DNA of 15,945 nucleotides from Bacteroidales bacterium (GTDB lineage: Bacteria > Bacteroidota > Bacteroidia > Bacteroidales > UBA3824): NCBI GenBank assembly GCA_016293845.1, contig JAEDDH010000038.1, positions 1 to 15,945 of the forward strand, given 5' to 3'. Shown one piece after another: positions 1-5,239 of the stretch; within the stretch, counting starts at the first letter, position 1; the number at the start of each line of letters is the position of its first letter. The position numbers were made by a program, and so were the translations under genes. Under the pieces are notes generated by a model. It was not told the DNA's origin, searched no databases, and worked only from the letters and a program-made list of their open reading frames with translations.

Positions 1-151
1 AACGAGTAAAGCAATAAAAAGGTTGCCTACGGAGCAGCCAATCCCGAAACAATGCCTGAGGCGGGACGTGAAAAAATACCGCGGGCGATGTCCCGAGTGC
101 AGGGTAGGGCGGAAGATGTGTACCTGTAATATTTTATTAATTGATTTATAA
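1..151 (+). other. GC-rich left-edge segment, possible 3' end of a gene or dispersed repeat
   Basis: Bases 1 to about 125 are GC-rich and contrast sharply with the AT-rich DNA that begins near 126. On the + strand a frame is open from base 2 to a TAA at 149-151 (49 codons), and its translation contains a cysteine cluster, RCPECRVGRKMCTC, that superficially resembles a zinc-ribbon tail such as those ending some transposases. However, at least two frames of the opposite strand are also open here, which is expected by chance in GC-rich DNA, so coding is not established. A 6-bp inverted repeat (62-67 with 90-95) is also present. It may be the truncated end of a gene starting left of the window, a dispersed non-coding repeat, or a structured leader. 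I do not recognise it with confidence. Confidence 0.3.
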
Positions 152-161
152 TTTTTTATAT

Positions 162-521
162 ATGAAAAGAATTTTTTTATCCGTAGGAATGGCGGCTTTG
201 ATGTTAGTGTCAGGAACTAACGTGTATATGGCTAACCAACGCAACGAAATGGAAAGCAACTTGAGCCTTGAGAATGTGGAGGCGGAAGCAGGATGGTGGG
301 AATCATTAGTTAATTGGTATTATGACAGCACACCTCTTGATACGTTTTATGATGAAAATGGGCAGAGTGTTTATACAGGATTGCCTGGTACTAATTGGTA
401 TGAATATACTGTAAGAATGAGTTGTAGTTCTTCTTTTGGCTATTTCAGTGAATCATATTACAAAGATTTGAGATATTGTGGATATGGCCAGGGATCTTGC
501 TCTATAAGTGAACATTGCTAA
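162..521 (+). CDS. NVEALA-family secreted peptide precursor, cysteine-rich
   Basis: This encodes a 119-aa precursor. I chose the ATG at 162 because it gives the usual N-terminus (MKRIF, then a hydrophobic segment at about residues 4-19); a TTG seven codons upstream would only add a charge-poor tail. Residues 18-43 follow the NVEALA pattern: a GTNVY segment just after the hydrophobic stretch, then polar residues, then LSLENVEAEA, where the family usually has N-V-E-A-L-A. This module is typical of short exported Bacteroidales peptides of unknown function. The remaining 76 residues are rich in Tyr, Ser, Gly and Trp and carry four cysteines (C88, C106, C113, C119, the last being the C-terminal residue). 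Two disulfides in an extracytoplasmic product are plausible but inferred. The neighbouring propeller lipoprotein supports the family call. Substitution of L by E in the core motif is unusual, and the core is longer than that of many NVEALA peptides. Confidence 0.82.
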   Translation: MKRIFLSVGMAALMLVSGTNVYMANQRNEMESNLSLENVEAEAGWWESLVNWYYDSTPLDTFYDENGQSVYTGLPGTNWYEYTVRMSCSSSFGYFSESYYKDLRYCGYGQGSCSISEHC

Positions 522-539
522 TTTGTATCTTTTTTTTTG

Positions 540-571
540 GGCTGCTCTTTATTATTTTGTTGAGAGCAGCC
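540..571 (+). terminator. Inverted repeat between the peptide gene and propeller gene, possible attenuator
   Basis: A perfect 9-bp stem (540-548 pairing with 563-571, GGCTGCTCT with AGAGCAGCC) encloses a 14-nt AT-rich loop, 18 nt after the NVEALA stop codon. A run of T lies before the stem (530-538), but only three T follow it, so a full rho-independent terminator is not evident. A partial terminator or an RNA-stabilising 3' structure, letting the peptide be made in excess of the downstream proteins, fits its place inside an otherwise compact gene set. This role is inferred. Confidence 0.45.
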
Positions 572-602
572 TTTGGTTCATAAAATTTATAATAGTTTTG
601 TT

Positions 603-1850
603 ATGAAAATAATAGTTTTCTTACTAATAGTCGTTGTGTTATCTTCTTGTGGTGATTATCATAGAAATCAAAATCCTTTTTCTCACATTAATCAAGATTC
701 AATAATGAAAGTTAATTGCAATATGGAGAAAAAAGGAGAGTGTAAGCAGATACAGGTACCTATGTTTTCTCCGCACGAAATCATTAAGGGAGTCTTAGAT
801 GATGTTTTTGACTCTGTTTTTGTTGTAAGGTTGGAGACAGATGACAAAAGTCTGATAGGAAGTATTAACCAATTGGTAATTTTGAATGATACTATTTATT
901 GCAGGGATCTCAACAAGACTAAGAATATTTGTTTGTTTAATATGAGTGGTAAATTTTTACGAAGGATTGGCTCCAATGGTAATGGCCCATACGAATATGT
1001 AGAGCCTACGGATATGTGGGTAACGCCTGATGGAATTTTTGTATTAGATCAATGGCAACATAAATTAATAAAGTATCGACATGATGGTCAACCTTTGTTT
1101 GATAAACAATTGCCATTTATTAGTAATCAGATATACCCCTTGTATGATGGACAATTCTTATTCCGTGGTATAGATGCTCAAAATTATCATTTGAATGATT
1201 TGTTGAATTATCAATTTTGGCGGTGTGATTCGTCTTTTGTAGTTAATAGCGTTGGCCTTTATAGAAAACATCGCGAGTTCGTTTCTATTTGGAATAATGC
1301 CATATTTTTAAGAAATATGTATAAAACATATTATTATAATGAAATATCAGATACGCTTTATTCCATAAATTCAGATGGATTTTTTACTCCTGAGTATTAT
1401 TTCACTTTTCCGCGAAACCATTCAAAAGAAACATTGCGGGATGGAGAAAAATTTCGCAAAGAATGTGAATACATATCTGTAAATTCATTTTGTATTTTAG
1501 ATGAGCATTATTTAGTTTATACGTTGTTTGAATGTAACCGTCTTCTATATGTGTTTGACAATTTAAAAACTAAATCGTCAAGAATCATTTCAACCTGGGA
1601 GGTTAACAAATCTAATCTCAGTAGACTTTTGCATTTTGAAGATATTTTAACAACTTATAAGAATTATGTTGTTTCAAGTTTCCCTTCATATGGTATTATA
1701 GAACGATACAATCTTTCTATAAAAGAAAAAGATTCTTGGTGGTCTGGTGTTCATAATGACGTATTTGAAAGAGATAAGGAATTAGCCGAGGCAGTATCAG
1801 AGGATGATAATGATGTTTTAGTGTTTTTTAGATTGCGTAGAGATTTATAA
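603..1850 (+). CDS. 6-bladed beta-propeller lipoprotein (NVEALA-cluster type)
   Basis: This is a 415-aa predicted lipoprotein. The ATG at 603 gives a compact signal peptide (MKIIVFLLIVVVLSSC) with the lipid-attachment cysteine at residue 16; the in-frame TTG ten codons upstream would spoil it. After a linker of about 40 residues comes a region typical of the Bacteroidales 6-bladed beta-propeller family: LETDDKSLIGSINQLVILND (78-97) opens the first blade, followed by the signature RRIGSNGNGPYEYVEPTDMW (120-139) and a second blade with VTPDGIFVLDQW. Family members sit next to NVEALA peptides and have no proven function; they are thought to be surface or periplasmic binding proteins. No catalytic motif is visible. 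The gene is strongly AT-rich, and its TAA is followed after 2 nt by the next start, so the two are very likely co-transcribed and co-translated. Confidence 0.85.
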   Translation: MKIIVFLLIVVVLSSCGDYHRNQNPFSHINQDSIMKVNCNMEKKGECKQIQVPMFSPHEIIKGVLDDVFDSVFVVRLETDDKSLIGSINQLVILNDTIYCRDLNKTKNICLFNMSGKFLRRIGSNGNGPYEYVEPTDMWVTPDGIFVLDQWQHKLIKYRHDGQPLFDKQLPFISNQIYPLYDGQFLFRGIDAQNYHLNDLLNYQFWRCDSSFVVNSVGLYRKHREFVSIWNNAIFLRNMYKTYYYNEISDTLYSINSDGFFTPEYYFTFPRNHSKETLRDGEKFRKECEYISVNSFCILDEHYLVYTLFECNRLLYVFDNLKTKSSRIISTWEVNKSNLSRLLHFEDILTTYKNYVVSSFPSYGIIERYNLSIKEKDSWWSGVHNDVFERDKELAEAVSEDDNDVLVFFRLRRDL

Positions 1851-1852
1851 TT

Positions 1853-2035
1853 ATGAAGAAGAATGTTATTGTTGTTAGTTTACTTGTTGTAAATATATTG
1901 TGTGTTTTGGTAATTTTACTTCAACATGCATCAATAAAGGAAGAAAATTTGCATATTTGTAATGATTTATATTATAGGCAAGAACAAAAATTCTCGCAAC
2001 AATTTAATGGTGCGACATTCGATATAAATCATTAG
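1853..2035 (+). CDS. N-terminal membrane anchor fragment of a split thioredoxin-like protein
   Basis: This is a 60-codon frame starting with ATG 2 nt after the propeller gene. It begins MKKNVIVVSLLVVNILCVLV, a single transmembrane or signal-anchor helix at about residues 4-23, then a short polar stretch ending in FDINH before TAG at 2033-2035. Alone it would be a tiny membrane protein of unknown role. The same frame continues without another stop through the thioredoxin-like region at 2045-2431, so it is best read as the anchor part of one protein of about 191 aa interrupted by a nonsense codon. Full-length redoxin-like proteins of NVEALA loci have this architecture, an N-terminal helix followed by a CxxC domain, from memory of the family rather than a search. 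Confidence 0.6.
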   Translation: MKKNVIVVSLLVVNILCVLVILLQHASIKEENLHICNDLYYRQEQKFSQQFNGATFDINH

Positions 2036-2044
2036 ATTCGTAAT

Positions 2045-2431
2045 GTGAATGACTCTGTTTTGACAATTAAAGATGTTATGAAGAATAGACGCATTATTGT
2101 TTTTCGCTATTCTTTTATTCATTGCAATTCATGTGTAGATACTATTATAAAGTTAGTTGATTCTTTTGCAAAAGAAGTTGGCAAAGACAAGATTCTCATT
2201 GTATCGCAATATGCTAACTATAGGGATTATCGAAATTATGTACGCATAAATCGAATTAAACTACCTATTTATGATATTCGAGACTCTATTTTAGCAGACT
2301 GCATAATTGATAAACCCTATATGTTCGTTTTAGACGATGATATGGTTTGTAACAATTTTTATGTGCCTCATAAAGAAGCTCCTGATTTGGTTAATCAATA
2401 TTTGCAAATGGTTAAAAGAATAATTCAATGA
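2045..2431 (+). CDS. Thioredoxin-like (TlpA/AhpC-type) redox domain, C-terminal part of the split gene
   Basis: Up to 128 residues could be made from GTG at 2045, or 117 from ATG at 2078. The sequence RRIIVFRYSFIHCNSCVDTI (residues 15-34 from the GTG) has a beta-strand followed by CxxC (C27, C30), the placement expected of a thioredoxin-fold active site. Later features fit the fold: DKILIVSQYAN as the next strand, and KPYMFVLDDDMVCNNFYVPH, where the Pro after Lys matches the cis-proline region, then the strand-turn-strand. Such proteins act in periplasmic thiol chemistry in Bacteroidales. Translated alone it lacks any export signal, so its normal location depends on the upstream anchor. It overlaps the transglutaminase gene by ATGA (2428-2431). 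No recognisable ribosome binding site precedes GTG 2045. Confidence 0.6.
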   Translation: MNDSVLTIKDVMKNRRIIVFRYSFIHCNSCVDTIIKLVDSFAKEVGKDKILIVSQYANYRDYRNYVRINRIKLPIYDIRDSILADCIIDKPYMFVLDDDMVCNNFYVPHKEAPDLVNQYLQMVKRIIQ

Positions 2432-4365
2432 ATTACAAACAAATAGTCGTATTTATATTTACATTATTAGTTTTTGCTTCTTGTGCTACCAATTCTCCGT
2501 TAGACTACGCCTTAGAGCAGGCTGGTAGCAACCGCCCAGAACTTGAACGTGTTCTTGACCACTACAAATCTGACCCTGAAAAACTTGCGGCTGCTGAGTT
2601 TTTAATAGAAAATATGCCGGCGCATATTTCGTATCGCGATAGTACAATTTTTAAGTATTATGCTATTGCTGATAATCTATTACAGAGCGATTTGCTGCAT
2701 ACTGTTATTCGTGATTCGTTGCTTGAAGTTAAGAAAAAACTCTATCCCGATTTGGATCGTAAGCCGATTTCCGACATCAAAATAATGACTTCAAATTATT
2801 TGATTTATACCATCGACCACGCTTTTTCCTTATGGAAAAATTGCGAGTGGGCGCAACATATTGATTTTAATGAGTTTTGCGAAACTCTTTTGCCTTACAA
2901 AGTTACTGAGTACCAACCCTTTGACTATTGGCGCGACACGCTTTCTGAGGCTTTTTCTCAGAATCTCAAAACACAGCTTTACGACGATGAGGAGACCAAC
3001 ACAACCTACCGCACTGTGGATATTGTGCGCAACGAGATTCTCTCAAAAGTGTGCCGCAACGGCGAGTACATAGAAGCTGGTTATCCGCTACTTACCGCTT
3101 CGCAGATGAAAAACATTGCCTACGGACGTTGTGTTGATTATGTCAATCTTGCAGTCTCTACTTATCGCAGTGTAGGAATCCCTTGTTACATAGATGCCAC
3201 TCCGTTTTATGGACGTTTCCGTGCAGGTCATACTTGGGATGTGGTGGTCTTTGGCAATGGCGGCGATATGCCATCTGAGTGGGATTTGGCGTGCGAGCAC
3301 GGCAAACGTTTCTTTCCTGCACAAAGGTTTCCAAAGGTCTATCGCAGCACATTTGCCATTAATCGTGAACGGGTTCGTTACCGAAACGAATCTGCTCTTA
3401 AATATCAGTTTGATTATTGTGTCAAGGATATTACGCCTCAATATACCAAAACTTCTGATATCGAGGTAGAACTATATCAAAATGTCAAACTTGCAGAAAA
3501 ATTTTGCTATATTTCTATTTTCAACGGTCATAATGTTGAATGGTCTTTTGTGGATTATGGCGAAATGAAAGATGGCAAAGCCTATTTTAAGAACATTGGT
3601 CGCAATATTCTTTATATTGTTCAAGGTTTTGACGGCAAGCAAATTATAAATATAAGTGATCCTTTTATTTTGCATCAAAATGGCAGTATCGAATATTACG
3701 TTTTTAACGGCAATGAAAAACGTCCTCTGGATATTCATAGAAAATATTTTGAAGGAAGAAATGTTGCCGAAATGCGTCTCAGACTAAAAGGCGGAAGGAT
3801 TCAAGCCGCCAACAGAGCGGATTTTTCGGATGCGGTAACAATGGTAACTATTGAAAATCAGTATGTTCCCGATAAGTTTGAAATCAATGATAACAACGGT
3901 TATCGCTATTGGCGTTATCTTGGTGCTGATGGTAGCCACGGCAGCATTGCAGAACTGCAATTTTTTGATGTCGATACTATTGCAACAGGCACTCCTATAG
4001 GTTGTAAATCAGCATCAAAAGAATCAATTGTTAAGGCGTTTGACGGCAACTATCTCACCAATTTTGAAACCGACGAACCCGACGGTGCGTGGGTTGGTAT
4101 GGATTTCCGCACAAAAAAACAAATCTGCAATGTGCGCATAATTCCCCGCAGCGATGACAACGATATTCACGTTGGCGATGTTTACGAATTGCTTTATTAT
4201 AATGGTAACCAATGGGTTTCGCTTGGCAAAAAGACCGCCACAAGCAACGTCCTTCACTACGATGATGTGCCTTCTCATGCTCTCTATTGGGTAAAAGACC
4301 ATACACAAGGCTGGGACGAAAGACCATTTATATTATGTGAAAATGATAACATTGAATGGAGGTAG
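2428..4365 (+). CDS. Transglutaminase-like lipoprotein with discoidin-type C-terminus
   Basis: This is a 645-aa predicted lipoprotein: signal peptide residues 1-18, lipobox FASC with C19. Residues 20 to about 200 look mostly helical. A transglutaminase core (papain-like Cys-His-Asp fold) follows: GRCVDYVNLAVSTYRSVGIP places the nucleophile at C235, AGHTWDVV the histidine at H268, and EWD the likely aspartate at D286. Residues 345-440 look like beta-sandwich linker. Residues 495-635 resemble an F5/8 type C (discoidin) domain, with WRYLGADGSHGSIAELQFFD and KAFDGNYLTNFE as recognisable pieces. The bacterial core family includes cysteine proteases and amide-bond-forming enzymes, so the reaction is uncertain; cleavage or crosslinking of a surface protein or peptidoglycan peptide are candidates, with the C-terminal domain binding carbohydrate. 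The start overlaps the previous stop by 4 nt. Base composition rises in GC soon after its start. Confidence 0.82.
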   Translation: MNYKQIVVFIFTLLVFASCATNSPLDYALEQAGSNRPELERVLDHYKSDPEKLAAAEFLIENMPAHISYRDSTIFKYYAIADNLLQSDLLHTVIRDSLLEVKKKLYPDLDRKPISDIKIMTSNYLIYTIDHAFSLWKNCEWAQHIDFNEFCETLLPYKVTEYQPFDYWRDTLSEAFSQNLKTQLYDDEETNTTYRTVDIVRNEILSKVCRNGEYIEAGYPLLTASQMKNIAYGRCVDYVNLAVSTYRSVGIPCYIDATPFYGRFRAGHTWDVVVFGNGGDMPSEWDLACEHGKRFFPAQRFPKVYRSTFAINRERVRYRNESALKYQFDYCVKDITPQYTKTSDIEVELYQNVKLAEKFCYISIFNGHNVEWSFVDYGEMKDGKAYFKNIGRNILYIVQGFDGKQIINISDPFILHQNGSIEYYVFNGNEKRPLDIHRKYFEGRNVAEMRLRLKGGRIQAANRADFSDAVTMVTIENQYVPDKFEINDNNGYRYWRYLGADGSHGSIAELQFFDVDTIATGTPIGCKSASKESIVKAFDGNYLTNFETDEPDGAWVGMDFRTKKQICNVRIIPRSDDNDIHVGDVYELLYYNGNQWVSLGKKTATSNVLHYDDVPSHALYWVKDHTQGWDERPFILCENDNIEWR

Positions 4366-4398
4366 TTAGTAACAACGAAAAACGCGAATAACAAGAAA

Positions 4399-5226
4399 AT
4401 GAAAAAGAAAGATAGGATAGTGAACACTATATTGTTTTTGGTGGTGGCGGGGGTATTGATTTGGACAGCACGTCTGTATCTTAAACTGTACGTTGTGATG
4501 TCGTTCAAAGTGCCTACCGAATCAATGTACCCAACGGTAAAACCCGGCAATCGTGTGTATGTCAATCGTTTGGCATACGGACGTAGAATTTTTGCCCATA
4601 GCCTTGATTCTATTCAGCACGGCGATATAACTCGTGGTTGGGGATATTCCGAACCCAAACGCAATGATATTATGGTGTTTAACAATCCTTATTGTTGGGG
4701 CTGGCATTTGCTGCATTTCGACAAATTGAAATACTTTGTAAAACGCTGCATGGCACTCCCCGGCGATACTTTCTATATTCATAACGGACATTATTATGTA
4801 CGTGGTTTCTACGAGCCTTTGGGCAATGTGGAGGCGCAGAATCAGGTGGAGTTTTACACCAAGGACAGCGCCACTATTACCGACTACCATATCCCTTACG
4901 GTGCTTTTCCGCTCAGGGAGGAGATTCCGTGGAATATCCGCGAGTTTGGTCCGCTTTATATGCCAAAACAAGGTGATACTATTGAATTAAATCTTCATAA
5001 CTATCTGCTATACGGTCATATAGTGGAGTGGGAGATAGGCGACACGCTCACCATCCACGATGACGGACATTATTACACCGCCAAAGATTCGCTTGTGGAG
5101 TATCACGTTATGCATCAGGGACTTTACTTTATGTGCGGCGACAATTGTATGAATTCAACTGATTCTCGTGCATGGGGACTTGTGCCTGAGGAGTTTATTG
5201 TGGGAAGGGTGGATTTTATTTGGTAA
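4399..5226 (+). CDS. lepB: Type I signal peptidase (S26 family)
   Basis: This is a 275-aa membrane-bound signal peptidase that cleaves signal peptides of exported proteins on the outer face of the inner membrane. One N-terminal helix spans about residues 9-33. The boxes are clear: PTESMYPTVKPGNRVYVNR with the nucleophile S42; VKRCMALPGDT with the general-base lysine K115; and the late box GDNCMNSTDSRAWG with D255-S256-R257. A large insert separates the K115 box from the late box, as is common for this family in Bacteroidetes. The gene starts 33 nt after the preceding TAG and ends 13 nt before the next gene. Its place inside a gene set for secreted and envelope proteins suggests either a dedicated processing enzyme or a housekeeping copy; whether another lepB exists elsewhere in the genome cannot be seen here. 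The gene symbol is by family only. Confidence 0.9.
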   Translation: MKKKDRIVNTILFLVVAGVLIWTARLYLKLYVVMSFKVPTESMYPTVKPGNRVYVNRLAYGRRIFAHSLDSIQHGDITRGWGYSEPKRNDIMVFNNPYCWGWHLLHFDKLKYFVKRCMALPGDTFYIHNGHYYVRGFYEPLGNVEAQNQVEFYTKDSATITDYHIPYGAFPLREEIPWNIREFGPLYMPKQGDTIELNLHNYLLYGHIVEWEIGDTLTIHDDGHYYTAKDSLVEYHVMHQGLYFMCGDNCMNSTDSRAWGLVPEEFIVGRVDFIW

Positions 5227-5239
5227 AAAATTAATTGCT

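Larger units (their letters stand above)
1853..2431 (+). pseudogene. Membrane-anchored thioredoxin-like gene interrupted by an in-frame TAG
   Basis: Reading from 1853 to the TGA at 2429-2431 in one frame gives 192 codons with a single interruption, TAG at codon 61 (2033-2035). After the stop the frame continues with I-R-N-V-N-D-S-V-L-T-I-K-D-V, which looks like the start of a thioredoxin-like fold, so no frameshift is needed. A single base change (for example TTG, CAG or TAT to TAG) would explain it. If inactive it is a very young pseudogene, since no second defect is visible. Alternatives are a sequencing error, amber readthrough, or re-initiation at GTG 2045 or ATG 2078. The organism-wide code seems standard, because TAG also ends the genes at 2428-4365 and 8223-11264. 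Confidence 0.6.

Noticed and set aside
141..161. TTG at 141 as the start of the NVEALA gene
   Set aside because: The ATG at 162 gives the standard short basic then hydrophobic N-terminus; upstream residues do not look like part of a signal sequence.
573..602. TTG at 573 as the start of the propeller gene
   Set aside because: It overlaps the inverted-repeat region and would place ten residues ahead of an otherwise ideal lipoprotein signal peptide starting at 603.
2033..2035. Genetic-code change with TAG as a sense codon
   Set aside because: TAG ends two other genes at natural family lengths (4363-4365 and 11262-11264), so a general recoding is unlikely.
5168..5239. ATG at 5168 as the start of the Wzy_C-like gene
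   Set aside because: It would overlap lepB by 59 nt and add a non-membrane extension; ATG 5240 fits the normal gene spacing.
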